Assembly: GCF_001730305.1 (NCBI RefSeq)
Contig: NZ_MIJY01000046.1
Coordinates: forward strand, 124,001-188,000
Origin: Enterococcus termitis
Lineage (GTDB): Bacteria > Bacillota > Bacilli > Lactobacillales > Enterococcaceae
Length of the DNA stretch: 64,000 nt
Direction: 5' to 3'
Below the pieces are notes generated by a model. That model did no database searches, was not told where the DNA came from, and was given only the letters and a program-made list of their open reading frames with translations. Of this stretch, positions 44,632 to 54,141 are shown one piece after another. The translations under genes and the position numbers were made by a program. Positions within the stretch are counted from its first letter, which is position 1, and each line of letters begins with the position of its first letter.

Positions 44632-45519
44632 ATGAAACGATTTTTTCAAAAAAATTGGAAAGGGTTTGCCTTATTTTTTGCTACAGTCATCGGTGTTTTT
44701 TTACTATTGATTATAGCAATCCCTAAAGCTAAACCGATCTTGGGAACTGGTGTTAAGCCAACGGCACAAGGTGCAGTCAAAGAAGTGATTCATTATGCTG
44801 CAATCGGCGATTCATTAACTGAAGGTATTGGCGATTTAACCAATTCTGGCGGTTTTGTTCCATTAGTTGCCAATGATTTACAAGAAGAATACCATTTGAA
44901 TGGTGTTCAAACAGATAATTTTGGTAAAAATGGTGATCGTAGCGATCAGATTTTGAAACGAATTAAAAAAAATGAAGATATCCAAGCTGGATTGGCTTCC
45001 GCTGATTTGATTTCATTAACTGTTGGTGGCAATGATTTAATGAAAGTCATTAAAGGTGATGTTTTTCGTTTGACACAAGATTCATTTAAAAAACCACTAA
45101 AAAAATACCAAGGTCAAGTAGAACAATTATTAGCAGAGATTCGTAAATACAACCCAGATGCACCTATTTACGTTTTAGGAATTTACAATCCATTTTATCT
45201 TTATTTCCCTGATATTACAGAGATGCAGGATATTGTAGATAACTGGAACGATGGAACAAAAGAGATCGTAGAAGCTGAAAAAAATGCATATTTTATCCCA
45301 ATCAATGATTTATTGTACAAAGGAATTGGTGATCAGGTTGGTATCGTTAGTGATGATCAGACAACTTCATCAAGCGAAACCCATGATATTAAAAACAATG
45401 CATTGTATGAAGAAGATCGTTTCCATCCTAATAATTTAGGTTATCAAATCATGGCTAGCGCGGTTCGTGATGAGATGGTCAAAACAAAAGATAAATGGCT
45501 GGAAAAAGGAAGTGAGTGA
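44632..45519 (+). CDS. SGNH/GDSL-family esterase, membrane-anchored
   Basis: 295 residues. A signal anchor (about 11-31) places the enzyme outside. Block I GDSLTEG gives the nucleophile Ser61, GGND is the oxyanion block, and DRFHPNNLGY supplies the Asp and His. It resembles Bacillus YpmR, and the next gene resembles YpmS, the same pair as in Bacillus. Likely acts as lipase or deacylase on envelope lipids or polymers. Its stop overlaps the alternative start of the next gene. Confidence 0.88.
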   Translation: MKRFFQKNWKGFALFFATVIGVFLLLIIAIPKAKPILGTGVKPTAQGAVKEVIHYAAIGDSLTEGIGDLTNSGGFVPLVANDLQEEYHLNGVQTDNFGKNGDRSDQILKRIKKNEDIQAGLASADLISLTVGGNDLMKVIKGDVFRLTQDSFKKPLKKYQGQVEQLLAEIRKYNPDAPIYVLGIYNPFYLYFPDITEMQDIVDNWNDGTKEIVEAEKNAYFIPINDLLYKGIGDQVGIVSDDQTTSSSETHDIKNNALYEEDRFHPNNLGYQIMASAVRDEMVKTKDKWLEKGSE

Positions 45520-45524
45520 AACTA

Positions 45525-46205
45525 ATGAAAAATGAACCAGAAACACCTAAAAAAGAAAAACAGAAAACCAAGCGAAGAAAAGAAACAACCAAAGAAAAGC
45601 AGCCGATAAATCCTTGGAAGATCGCCTTCCTTGTTCTGATCGGTACGATCGTAGCAAGTTTAGCTTTTGTGTTTATCAGAATTACTCAAGTTCGTGAACC
45701 CAACTATAAACCTGTTCCAGAGCTAGTAGAAAAAGAGGGAACCCCAGTAGTTTCCATTCAATCGAATAAGAAGCAAGTGAATGCACTGATCGATTTTTAT
45801 CTTAGTGATTTTCAAAAGGATTCAGATATCACCTATCAGTTCTATTTAGAAAATGAAGCGATGTTGAATGGGACGTTTGAAGTTTTGGGTCATCCTATTC
45901 AATTTTACCTGTATTTTGATCCGTATGTGATGGATGATGGCAATGTCCAATTAAAAGCAAAGAGTCTGTCTATTGGAACATTAGGCTTACCAATGAAAGA
46001 AATATTGAAGTTTGTTGAGCGAGATTATAAATTACAAAGCTGGGTAGAAGTAAATCCAGATGATAGCACGATCCTATTGCGTTTAGATCAATTTAGAATG
46101 CAAAATGGTCTATTTATTCGGGCCGAAAAAATCAACTTAGTTGATGATGATATTCGAATGAATATATACTTACCAAAAGATACTGCGAACAAAAAGGAGG
46201 ACTAG
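45525..46205 (+). CDS. YpmS-family membrane protein
   Basis: 226 residues. A very basic cytosolic N-terminus (Lys/Thr/Glu-rich) precedes one membrane helix (about 32-52). The extracytoplasmic domain starts [10 protein letters not shown] and contains [13 protein letters not shown] and [15 protein letters not shown], typical of YpmS. Function unknown. The start is uncertain: GTG 45516 overlaps the lipase stop, and ATG 45525 is chosen by codon type. It lies between the lipase and msrA in one operon. Confidence 0.8.
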   Translation: MKNEPETPKKEKQKTKRRKETTKEKQPINPWKIAFLVLIGTIVASLAFVFIRITQVREPNYKPVPELVEKEGTPVVSIQSNKKQVNALIDFYLSDFQKDSDITYQFYLENEAMLNGTFEVLGHPIQFYLYFDPYVMDDGNVQLKAKSLSIGTLGLPMKEILKFVERDYKLQSWVEVNPDDSTILLRLDQFRMQNGLFIRAEKINLVDDDIRMNIYLPKDTANKKED

Positions 46206-46207
46206 AC

Positions 46208-46717
46208 ATGAGTGAAAAAGCTATTTTTGCTGGAGGTTGTTTTTGGTGTATGATCCAGCCCTTTGATACTCAGCCAGGTATTCTTTCAATTACTTCCGGC
46301 TATACAGGCGGTCATGTGCCCAATCCAACTTATGAGCAGGTTTTAAGCCATAAAACTGGACATACAGAAGCTGTTGAAATCGAGTTTGATCCTGAACGTA
46401 TGCCTTATGAACGTTTAGTGGAGATTTATTGGCAGCAAACAGATCCTACAGATGCACTCGGTCAATTTGAAGATCGTGGAGACAATTATCGTCCCGTGAT
46501 TTTTTACACAACTGACGAACAAAAAGTGATTGCTGAGAGAAGCCGTCAAGCATTAGCTGAAAGTGGTCGGTTCACTGAACCGATCGTGACAACGATAGAG
46601 CCAGCTGTCACGTTCTATCCAGCAGAAGAGTACCATCAGGATTTTTATCAGAAAGATCCAGAACGTTACGAAGATGCTCATGCCAATCGAGCAAATTTTA
46701 TTAAAGAAAATTGGTGA
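46208..46717 (+). CDS. msrA: Peptide methionine sulfoxide reductase MsrA
   Basis: 169 residues. It reduces methionine-S-sulfoxide in proteins. The catalytic GCFWC puts Cys11 as nucleophile with Cys14 nearby. [15 protein letters not shown] and the late YHQDFY are diagnostic of MsrA. No fused MsrB domain. GGAGG lies just before the ATG, and the gene begins 2 bp after the YpmS-like stop, in a tight operon. Confidence 0.95.
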   Translation: MSEKAIFAGGCFWCMIQPFDTQPGILSITSGYTGGHVPNPTYEQVLSHKTGHTEAVEIEFDPERMPYERLVEIYWQQTDPTDALGQFEDRGDNYRPVIFYTTDEQKVIAERSRQALAESGRFTEPIVTTIEPAVTFYPAEEYHQDFYQKDPERYEDAHANRANFIKENW

Positions 46718-46721
46718 ATAC

Positions 46722-46940
46722 ATGAGAAGAAGCTTTTATCATTATTTAATGACATTGAGGGCACCTAAAAAAACAGATGAAAGTCAGTTTGCCAATGATG
46801 CCGCAAAGGATATTCAATTTCCTAAACAGTCAGAAGATTATCATGAACTATCAAGTTACTTAGAAATGAACGTAGATTATATAAGCAATATGCATATTTT
46901 TGATGAATTGTGGGAAAAATATTTAGAAAACAACAAATAA
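46722..46940 (+). CDS. YozE-family small protein
   Basis: 72 residues. SFYHYLMTLR and FPKQSEDYHELSSYLE match the YozE SAM-like fold, a small helical protein of unknown function widespread in Firmicutes. It starts 4 bp after msrA at ATG 46722. A terminator follows directly, making it the last gene of the lipase-YpmS-MsrA-YozE operon. Confidence 0.88.
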   Translation: MRRSFYHYLMTLRAPKKTDESQFANDAAKDIQFPKQSEDYHELSSYLEMNVDYISNMHIFDELWEKYLENNK

Positions 46941-46972
46941 AAAGCAAGGAAGACTTTTCCTTGCTTTTTTTT
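46941..46972 (+). terminator. Terminator of the lipase-msrA operon
   Basis: AAAGCAAGGAA (46941-46951) pairs perfectly with TTCCTTGCTTT (46957-46967), then a T-run. Confidence 0.92.
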
Positions 46973-47024
46973 CGTGTTAAACTGGGAAAGATGTAGTGAT
47001 AAACTTAGAGAAAGAGATGACCTC

Positions 47025-48470
47025 ATGAAAGAAAAACGGCAAGTGCCTTATTACCAGTACATAGTATCGATCGTCTGTGTCGCGTTTCTAGTTGGCGGCG
47101 GCAGTTACATTTATTTTGATCATCAATATAAAAAACAACTGGCGAGTCGTCCAATACAAAGCAGCGAGTTAAAAAAAGTCGACAATCTTTACAATGAAAT
47201 CGTAACGAACTATGTTGGAAAAATCGACGAAGAAAAACTGGTCGATGGTGCATTAAAAGGAATGACTGAAGCCCTAGACGACCCATACTCCAGTTATTTG
47301 AATGAACCGGAAGCAGATGAATTAGATCAAAGTATTTCAGGCAGCTTTGAGGGAATCGGAGCCACTATGACAATGACCGATGATCTACCAACAGTTGCAC
47401 AAGCGCCAATTAAAGGCTCTCCTGCTGCTAAGGCCGGCATGAAAGCAAATGACCAAATCATTAAAGTTGATGATGAAGAAACAAAAGGGAAAACTCTTAC
47501 AGAAGTTGTCAGTAAAATACGAGGAAAAAAAGGGACCGAAGTTCGCTTAACGATCGTACGAGGAACCGAAACCTTTGAATTAAAACTCAAAAGAGATACC
47601 ATTCCACTTGAAACAGTCAAAGGAGAACTAGATAAAAAAGATTCGACGATTGGTTCGATCAAAATATCTTCTTTTGGTGAAAATACGTATAAAGAATTGA
47701 AAGATGCCATCATCTCATTAAGAAAAGAGGGCGCTAAGTCTTTTGTGATCGACCTACGTCAAAATCCAGGTGGGTTACTGGACCAAGTAGAACAAATGGC
47801 AAGTATGTTTTTAGAAGATGGAAAAACGATTGTCAAATTTGAAGATAAAAACGGTAATACAAGCGAAGATGCGGCTTCTTCTGATTTAGACGACGGCTTT
47901 AAAGTAAATGAACCAACAGTTGTTTTAGTAGATGAAGGCAGTGCAAGTGCTTCTGAGATTTTTGCTGCCGCCTTAAAAGAATCTGGAAACAAAGAAATCA
48001 TTGGAACAAAAACCTTTGGTAAAGGGACAGTTCAAACCGTTAAAAACTTCAATGATAAGAGTGAAATCAAGCTGACTGTGTTGAAGTGGCTAACACCAAA
48101 AGGAGAGTGGATTCACGAGAAAGGCTTAAAACCAACAATCAAAGCGGATTATCCTGATTATGCCTATCTATCACCGATTTCCAGAGATAAAACCCTGAAA
48201 GTTGGAGATTCTTCTTCTGTTGTTAAAAATGTCAATGCTTTACTAAAAGCATTGGGGTATGAAGTTGACGCTGAAAGTAATGAGTATTCAGAAGAAACAA
48301 AAAATGCAGTCATAGCAATCCAAACGGATAATCAATTACCTGTTACAGGAGAAGTGGATAATGAAACAGCTGATCAAATCGAAGTAGAAGTTGCAAAAAT
48401 GATCACTGCCAATGACCAAGCATATGATGTTGGGATCAAAGAACTACAAAAAGAAGCTGAAAAAAAATAA
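47025..48470 (+). CDS. S41-family C-terminal processing peptidase (CtpA-like)
   Basis: 481 residues. An N-terminal anchor (about 11-31) exports the enzyme. A PDZ domain (about 90-180) precedes the S41 serine protease core, with DEGSASASEIFAAALKE and TFGKGTVQ carrying the Ser-Lys dyad. A C-terminal peptidoglycan-binding domain (about 390-465) includes VKNVNALLKALGYEVD. It probably degrades or processes envelope proteins near the wall. ATG 47025 is chosen over the in-frame 46974, which lies just past the previous terminator. Confidence 0.92.
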   Translation: MKEKRQVPYYQYIVSIVCVAFLVGGGSYIYFDHQYKKQLASRPIQSSELKKVDNLYNEIVTNYVGKIDEEKLVDGALKGMTEALDDPYSSYLNEPEADELDQSISGSFEGIGATMTMTDDLPTVAQAPIKGSPAAKAGMKANDQIIKVDDEETKGKTLTEVVSKIRGKKGTEVRLTIVRGTETFELKLKRDTIPLETVKGELDKKDSTIGSIKISSFGENTYKELKDAIISLRKEGAKSFVIDLRQNPGGLLDQVEQMASMFLEDGKTIVKFEDKNGNTSEDAASSDLDDGFKVNEPTVVLVDEGSASASEIFAAALKESGNKEIIGTKTFGKGTVQTVKNFNDKSEIKLTVLKWLTPKGEWIHEKGLKPTIKADYPDYAYLSPISRDKTLKVGDSSSVVKNVNALLKALGYEVDAESNEYSEETKNAVIAIQTDNQLPVTGEVDNETADQIEVEVAKMITANDQAYDVGIKELQKEAEKK

Positions 48471-48489
48471 GGAAAATGACGCGGTTAGA

Positions 48490-48604
48490 GTGCCTGAGAC
48501 ATCCTACTATGAGTTATGTCTCAGGCACTTGAAATCCGAATAAACGGTGAGGCAGAAGCAGACCCTTTTTATTTCTCGGGGATAACGCCTCTGTTTCATC
48601 CTCA
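48490..48604. repeat. Dispersed two-hairpin repeat, copy D
   Basis: Hairpin 1 is a perfect 13-bp stem (48490-48502 with 48516-48528). The centre AAATCCGAATAAACGGTGAG is at 48532-48551. The second half has CAGAAGCAGACCC and closes at CGCCTCTGTTTCATCCTC (48586-48603). It lies between the ctpA-like gene and lepB. Confidence 0.75.
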
Positions 48605-48719
48605 TTTTCATATTCTTTTTCTCGACTTTTCATTTGACGAGTCTTTTTTCTTTAAATTAGTCGCTTTTTTTACTCTATTTCCTTTATAATAGGATAGATG
48701 AACGGGAAGGAGAGAAAAA

Positions 48720-49274
48720 ATGGAGCAAAAGAAAAAATATATCGGCTACTTTATTTCCTTTATGAAATTACTCATTCCCTCTGTGGTGCTTGTTTTTATT
48801 TTAAGAGGCTTTTTTTTGATTCCTGTACCAGTGGATGGAAATTCTATGGCTAAGACACTTAGTCAAGGTGACATGATCGTAATGGAAAAATTTACCTCTA
48901 TCAAGCGTTTTGATGTAGTGGTGTTCAAGCAGCCAAATGGTTCGATCTATATTAAACGTGTCGTTGGATTACCAGGAGATGCGATCCGCTATGAAAATGA
49001 CCAGCTTTATGTAAATGAAAAACCTGTTGCAGAGCCTTTTTTAGAGAAAAATATCAAAAAAGACCATGAAACAGTCCCTTATACAACGAATTTTGATTTA
49101 AGCAATCTGATTACTGAAAAAAAACTGCCCGAAAATAATTATTTTGTGCTCGGTGATAATCGGCGGATGTCAAAGGACAGTCGTTCTTTCGGCGCAGTTG
49201 AAAGTAAATATATTTTAGGAAAAGCACAGTTTGTGTACTATCCATTTACACATATGAAATTCATACCAAGATAG
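48720..49274 (+). CDS. lepB: Type I signal peptidase
   Basis: 184 residues. One membrane helix (about 12-35) anchors an outward-facing catalytic domain. Ser42 in GNSMAKTL and Lys79 in YIKRVVGLPGD form the catalytic dyad, and GDNRRMSKDSR is the conserved box E. It removes signal peptides from secreted proteins, such as the mannanase. AAGGAGAG precedes the ATG. A TATAAT (48687-48692) is the likely -10. rbgA follows 8 bp later. Confidence 0.95.
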   Translation: MEQKKKYIGYFISFMKLLIPSVVLVFILRGFFLIPVPVDGNSMAKTLSQGDMIVMEKFTSIKRFDVVVFKQPNGSIYIKRVVGLPGDAIRYENDQLYVNEKPVAEPFLEKNIKKDHETVPYTTNFDLSNLITEKKLPENNYFVLGDNRRMSKDSRSFGAVESKYILGKAQFVYYPFTHMKFIPR

Positions 49275-49282
49275 GTGATAAC

Positions 49283-50146
49283 ATGACAATACAATGGTTT
49301 CCAGGACATATGGCGAAAGCCAGAAGAGAAGTATCAGAAAAAATAAAATTTGTCGATATCGTTTTTGAGTTGATCGATGCTCGGCTGCCGCTTTCGTCAA
49401 GAAATCCAATGATGGATCAAATTGTACAGCAAAAGCCGCGGTTGATATTATTGAATAAAGGCGATTTGGCTGATAAAGAGCAAAATCAGAAGTGGCAACA
49501 TTACTTTCAAGAAAAAGGTTATCATACTTTGGTTATCAATGCGCAACAAAATAAAGGAGTCAATAAAATTATTCCTGAAGCAAAAAAAGCATTGAAAGAA
49601 AAGTTAGATCGTGAACGTTCAAAAGGATTAAAACCAAGAGCGATCCGCGCCATGTGTATCGGTATTCCAAATGTTGGAAAATCAACACTTATGAATCGAC
49701 TAGTTGGAAAAAAAATCGCTCAGACAGGGAATAAACCGGGCGTTACTAAAGGTCAACAGTGGCTGCGTTCGGGAACCGAATTAGAACTGTTGGATACACC
49801 GGGAATTTTATGGCCAAAGTTTGAAGATCAAGAAATTGGGAAAAAGTTGGCGTTGACAGGAGCAATCAAAGATCAACTGCTCCATTTGGATGATCTCGCA
49901 ATATACGGACTCTCATTTTTTTCTCGTTTTTATCCAGACCGTCTAGCGGAACGATACAATCTATCAGAAGAAGAAACATTTTTACCGCCAGCTGAGCTGT
50001 TGATGTTGATCAGTCAAAAGCGTGGATACCGTGACGACTATGATCGAGCAAGTGAAATGATCATTCAGGAGATTCGTAGTGGTAAGCTGGGACCCTATAC
50101 ATTAGATCGTTGGGAAGAATTAGGAGCTATAGAAGATGAAAGCTGA
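49283..50146 (+). CDS. rbgA: Ribosome biogenesis GTPase RbgA (YlqF)
   Basis: 287 residues. Circularly permuted GTPase: the G4 motif LNKGD precedes G1 GIPNVGKST and G3 DTPG. The N-terminal WFPGHMAKARRE is diagnostic of YlqF. It promotes late 50S subunit assembly, including L16 incorporation in Bacillus. Follows lepB closely and overlaps rnhB by 11 bp, the order also found in Bacillus. Confidence 0.95.
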   Translation: MTIQWFPGHMAKARREVSEKIKFVDIVFELIDARLPLSSRNPMMDQIVQQKPRLILLNKGDLADKEQNQKWQHYFQEKGYHTLVINAQQNKGVNKIIPEAKKALKEKLDRERSKGLKPRAIRAMCIGIPNVGKSTLMNRLVGKKIAQTGNKPGVTKGQQWLRSGTELELLDTPGILWPKFEDQEIGKKLALTGAIKDQLLHLDDLAIYGLSFFSRFYPDRLAERYNLSEEETFLPPAELLMLISQKRGYRDDYDRASEMIIQEIRSGKLGPYTLDRWEELGAIEDES

Positions 50147-50903
50147 GTCAATTCAACAGATAAAAAAAACATTAACTGAGATCAATACAAGAGATGACGA
50201 ACGAATCAAGGAATGGCAGCAAGATGAACGAAGCGGTGTTCAACAGGCCCTAAAACAATGGGAGCGAAGAATTCAGCGTCATGAAAAAGAACTGGCACAC
50301 CTAGAAGAAATGCAGCAGTTTGAAAAGAATGCTCGCGCACAGGGACACCGTCTAATTGTCGGTATTGACGAAGTCGGACGCGGACCTTTAGCTGGACCAG
50401 TTGTTGCTGCTGCGGTCATTTTACCTGAGAAATTTCAGTTGCTCGGAGTCGATGATTCAAAAAAACTATCTGCTAAAAAAAGAGATGAACTATATAACGA
50501 AATCCAAAACCAAGCTATCTCAATTGGAATTGGCATGGTAGATCATAATCAAATCGATGATATCAATATCTATCAAGCTGCCAAACTTGCTATGAGTATC
50601 GCTTTAGAAGATCTTAGTTTTATTCCAGATTATTTATTGATTGATGCGATGAAACTGGATGTCAAAATCCCGCAAGAAAGTATCATCAAAGGGGATGCTC
50701 GCTCGGTATCGATTGCAGCAGCCAGTATTGTGGCAAAAGTTATTCGTGATCGATTGATGGAAGATTATGCTAAAATGTATCCGGGGTATGGATTTGAAAA
50801 TAACGCAGGATATGGTACAAAAGAACATCTAAATGGATTAAGAGAGCAAGGTATTTGTGCAATCCATCGAAAAACGTTTGCACCGATAAAAGATATGCTT
50901 TAA
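50136..50903 (+). CDS. rnhB: Ribonuclease HII
   Basis: 255 residues. It removes ribonucleotides and RNA primers from RNA-DNA hybrids. IVGIDEVGRGPLAGPVVAAAV contributes catalytic Asp and Glu, KKLSAKKRD follows, and a further Asp lies in LLIDAMKLD. The N-terminal helical extension (about 1-70) is typical of Gram-positive RNase HII. Starts inside the end of rbgA, so the two are translationally coupled. Confidence 0.95.
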   Translation: MKAESIQQIKKTLTEINTRDDERIKEWQQDERSGVQQALKQWERRIQRHEKELAHLEEMQQFEKNARAQGHRLIVGIDEVGRGPLAGPVVAAAVILPEKFQLLGVDDSKKLSAKKRDELYNEIQNQAISIGIGMVDHNQIDDINIYQAAKLAMSIALEDLSFIPDYLLIDAMKLDVKIPQESIIKGDARSVSIAAASIVAKVIRDRLMEDYAKMYPGYGFENNAGYGTKEHLNGLREQGICAIHRKTFAPIKDML

Positions 50904-50924
50904 AAAAAACAAACCGCCTTTTTT

Positions 50925-50932
50925 TGCGAATA
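50925..50932 (+). promoter_or_regulatory. Cin-box-like sequence before dprA
   Basis: TGCGAATA differs by one base from the streptococcal SigX (ComX) -10 cin-box TACGAATA. It overlaps a hairpin with arms AATACTT and AAGTATT (50929-50950). dprA is a SigX target in streptococci. A weak match that chance could explain. Confidence 0.25.
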
Positions 50933-50969
50933 CTTATTATAACAAGTATTTACAAAGGAAGGTTTTTTT

Positions 50970-51851
50970 ATGAATGAAGAGCAACGAGAGTTATTTTTTA
51001 AATTAGCAGTGTGCCAAGGCATCGGCAATTTAGGTATGTTAAAAGTTTTAGATTTTTCAATAAATTACAACAATACGACCAATTTTTCCAAAGAAGAAAT
51101 TATTCATATTGCTGAAATCAATACATACCAACGACTGTTTTCGCAATCCTGGGACTATTGGACAAACGAAGCTGAAAAACTAAAGGTATATCAAGCACAA
51201 CACAATTTTATAACGATTTTAGATGCTACGTATCCTTTTTATCTGAAGCAAATCTATAATTGTCCAGTTTTACTTTTTTATAAAGGAGATATTGGATTAT
51301 TAGAAGATGCTTGTTTGTCTTTTGTCGGTGCCAGATCTGCTTCAGTTTACGGCATCAATGTTGTACGCCAATTGATCCCTGAAATGGTTGCTCACAAGTT
51401 GACGATTGTTAGCGGCTTAGCTAAAGGAATCGATAGTGTGAGTCATCAAGTGACGATGCAGCAGGCTGGACGCACGATCGGTGTGATTGGAACAGGTCTT
51501 GATATCTGCTATCCTAAGGAAACAGCACATACCCAACGTAAAATGATGGAGAGTCAACTTGTTATTAGTGAATATCCTAATGGCACCAAACCTAGAAGAT
51601 ATCATTTTCCAATGAGAAATAGAATTATTGCTGGTATCAGTCTAGGTACATGTGTGATCGAGGCAAGCAAAAAAAGTGGTTCCCTAATTACCGCACAAGC
51701 TGCTCTCGAATATGGACGTGAAGTTTTTGCTGTTCCCGGAAATTCACTTGATTTTCGTTCAGATGGTTGTCACACCTTGATTCAAGAAGGGGCGAAATGC
51801 ACGATTTGCCCCCAAGATATCTTAGAAGAAATCCAAAATTTTTCAATTTAA
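50970..51851 (+). CDS. dprA: DNA-processing protein DprA
   Basis: 293 residues. The Rossmann-like domain shows SFVGARSASVYG and the IVSGLAKGIDSVSHQ box, with MRNRIIAGIS and GSLITAQAALEYGREVFAVPG. DprA loads RecA onto incoming single-stranded DNA during transformation and protects it. It is shorter than forms with a C-terminal winged helix. AAGGAAGG precedes the ATG, and 66 bp separate it from rnhB. topA follows with its own promoter, as in many Firmicutes. Confidence 0.93.
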   Translation: MNEEQRELFFKLAVCQGIGNLGMLKVLDFSINYNNTTNFSKEEIIHIAEINTYQRLFSQSWDYWTNEAEKLKVYQAQHNFITILDATYPFYLKQIYNCPVLLFYKGDIGLLEDACLSFVGARSASVYGINVVRQLIPEMVAHKLTIVSGLAKGIDSVSHQVTMQQAGRTIGVIGTGLDICYPKETAHTQRKMMESQLVISEYPNGTKPRRYHFPMRNRIIAGISLGTCVIEASKKSGSLITAQAALEYGREVFAVPGNSLDFRSDGCHTLIQEGAKCTICPQDILEEIQNFSI

Positions 51852-51863
51852 TTATATCAATCC

Positions 51864-51892
51864 TTGACAAACCTGTGATGAATAGATATGAT
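51864..51892 (+). promoter_or_regulatory. Promoter of topA
   Basis: Perfect TTGACA (51864-51869), 17-bp spacer, TATGAT (51887-51892). Confidence 0.8.
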
Positions 51893-51971
51893 GAAGTACG
51901 ATTTGTGAGTTCTCTACATTTTGATATATATAATAGAAGAAACACAAAAACCGAAAGGAGCCACACGTTGA

Positions 51972-54050
51972 ATGGCGTATAAATATCTAGTTATTGTAGA
52001 ATCCCCAGCTAAAGCCAAAACGATTGAAAAATATTTAGGAAAAAATTATAAGGTAGTTGCCAGCGTTGGACATATCCGTGATTTACCCAAGAGTAAAATG
52101 GGTATCGACATTGAAAATAATTATGAACCTCACTATATCTCTATCCGAGGTAAGGGTGACGTGATCAAAAGCTTGAAAGCCGCTGCAAAAAAAGCAGATA
52201 AAGTTTATCTCGCAGCCGATCCGGACCGAGAAGGAGAGGCAATTGCTTGGCATTTATCTTTTCTTCTTGGCCTAGACTTGAAAGACAAAAATCGTGTTGT
52301 ATTCAATGAAATTACCAAAGAAGCAGTAAAAGCTGCCTTTAAAGAACCGCGAACGATCAATTTAGATTTAGTGGATGCACAACAGGCTCGTCGAATTTTA
52401 GATCGCCTTGTTGGTTACTCACTTAGCCCAATTTTGTGGCGTAAGGTAAAAAAAGGATTGAGTGCCGGTCGTGTGCAATCTGTTGCGCTTAAAATCATTA
52501 TCGACCGTGAGAATGATATCCGTAAGTTTATTCCTGAAGAATATTGGAGCATTGATGGTAATTTCCAAAAAGCCAAGAAAAAATTCAAAGCGAATTTCTG
52601 GGGCGTAGACGGGAAAAAGAAAAAACTGCCGAATGCCGAAGCTGTAAAAGAAGTGACCACACGTATTACAGGAAAAGAGTACGATGTTACCAAAGTTGAG
52701 AAAAAAGAACGCAAACGTAATCCTGCGTTACCATTTACTACTAGTAGTTTGCAACAAGAGGCTGCTAGAAAATTAAATTTTAGAACCAGAAAAACGATGA
52801 TGGTTGCTCAACAACTATATGAAGGTATCGCTTTAGGGAAACAAGGAACGATCGGGCTGATCACCTATATGCGTACAGATTCTACTAGAATTGCAGATTC
52901 AGCTAAAGAGGAAGCAGCTGAATATATTGAAAAAAATTATGGTCGTGAATTCTCAGCGCATGGTGGGCGTAAAGCTAAAAATGCCCAAGGTGCTCAAGAT
53001 GCCCATGAAGCTGTTCGTCCATCAAGTGTTTTACGTTCACCTAATGAAATCAAACAATATTTAGATAAAGACCAACTAAAATTATATACCTTGATTTGGT
53101 CACGTTTTGTTGCAAGTCAGATGACACCAGCCGTTTTAGATACAATGAAAGTAACTTTAGAACAAAATGGCGTTACATTCATAGCAAACGGTGCAAAAGT
53201 GAAATTTAAAGGCTTTATGCAAGTGTATGTTGAAGGTCGTGATGACGGTAAAGAAGACAAAGAAAACATCTTGCCGGATCTTGTTGAAGGAGATAAAGTT
53301 AAATCTGTCGATATCGAACCGAAGCAGCATTTCACTCAGCCGCCAGCAAGGTTTAGCGAAGCGACATTGATTCGCGCGTTGGAAGAAAATGGTGTGGGTC
53401 GTCCTTCGACTTATGCACCGACTTTGGAAACGATCCAGCGTCGCTATTATGTCAAATTAACAAACAAACGGTTCGAACCAACTGAACTTGGTGAAATCGT
53501 TAATTCATTGATTGTCGAATTTTTCCCGCAGATCGTTGATGTGCATTTTACTGCATCAATGGAAGGGGACTTGGATAAGATCGGTATTGGTCAGCAGAAA
53601 TGGGTAGAAGTTGTTGACCGCTTCTATCAGCCATTTGAGAAAGAATTGACTAACGCTGAAGAAAAAATCGAAAAAATCCAAATCAAAGATGAGCCTGCAG
53701 GTTTCGACTGTGATCTTTGTGGAAATCCAATGGTGATCAAACTAGGGCGTTATGGAAAATTCTATGCCTGCAGTAATTTCCCAGAGTGTCGGAATACGAA
53801 GGCTATCGTGAAAGAGATAGGCGTTACTTGCCCCGTTTGTAAAGAGGGACAAGTTATTGAACGCAAATCGAAGAAAAATCGTTTGTTTTATGGATGCAGC
53901 CGTTATCCAGATTGTGACTTTACTTCTTGGGATAAACCTATCGGACGTCCATGTCCAAAATGTGGACAGTATCTTGTTGAGAAAAAGGTCAAAGGTGGTA
54001 AACAAGTGGTCTGTATCAACGGTGACTACGAAGAAGATATTCAAAAGTAA
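51972..54050 (+). CDS. topA: DNA topoisomerase I
   Basis: 692 residues. It relaxes negative supercoils. The TOPRIM domain opens with [16 protein letters not shown] and includes [14 protein letters not shown]. The catalytic tyrosine lies in [12 protein letters not shown]. The C-terminus carries three zinc ribbons ([24 protein letters not shown]), the usual Firmicute form. GAAAGGAG is 11 nt before the ATG. A hairpin without a strong T-run separates it from trmFO, so some read-through is likely. Confidence 0.96.
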   Translation: MAYKYLVIVESPAKAKTIEKYLGKNYKVVASVGHIRDLPKSKMGIDIENNYEPHYISIRGKGDVIKSLKAAAKKADKVYLAADPDREGEAIAWHLSFLLGLDLKDKNRVVFNEITKEAVKAAFKEPRTINLDLVDAQQARRILDRLVGYSLSPILWRKVKKGLSAGRVQSVALKIIIDRENDIRKFIPEEYWSIDGNFQKAKKKFKANFWGVDGKKKKLPNAEAVKEVTTRITGKEYDVTKVEKKERKRNPALPFTTSSLQQEAARKLNFRTRKTMMVAQQLYEGIALGKQGTIGLITYMRTDSTRIADSAKEEAAEYIEKNYGREFSAHGGRKAKNAQGAQDAHEAVRPSSVLRSPNEIKQYLDKDQLKLYTLIWSRFVASQMTPAVLDTMKVTLEQNGVTFIANGAKVKFKGFMQVYVEGRDDGKEDKENILPDLVEGDKVKSVDIEPKQHFTQPPARFSEATLIRALEENGVGRPSTYAPTLETIQRRYYVKLTNKRFEPTELGEIVNSLIVEFFPQIVDVHFTASMEGDLDKIGIGQQKWVEVVDRFYQPFEKELTNAEEKIEKIQIKDEPAGFDCDLCGNPMVIKLGRYGKFYACSNFPECRNTKAIVKEIGVTCPVCKEGQVIERKSKKNRLFYGCSRYPDCDFTSWDKPIGRPCPKCGQYLVEKKVKGGKQVVCINGDYEEDIQK

Positions 54051-54077
54051 CCACCTAAGTAAAAAAAATGAATGATC

Positions 54078-54116
54078 ATACAGCAACGATTGTCAAACAA
54101 GCAATTGTTGCTGTAT
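54078..54116 (+). terminator. Hairpin between topA and trmFO
   Basis: ATACAGCAACGATTG (54078-54092) pairs with CAATTGTTGCTGTAT (54102-54116) with one wobble. No T-run follows, so it may be a weak terminator or processing site. Confidence 0.5.
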
Positions 54117-54141
54117 CTACTTAAAAGAAAAGAGGATATAG

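Noticed and set aside
24215-48604. The dispersed repeats as a CRISPR array
   Set aside because: The copies are far apart, vary in length, are structured, occur in both orientations and have no cas genes nearby.
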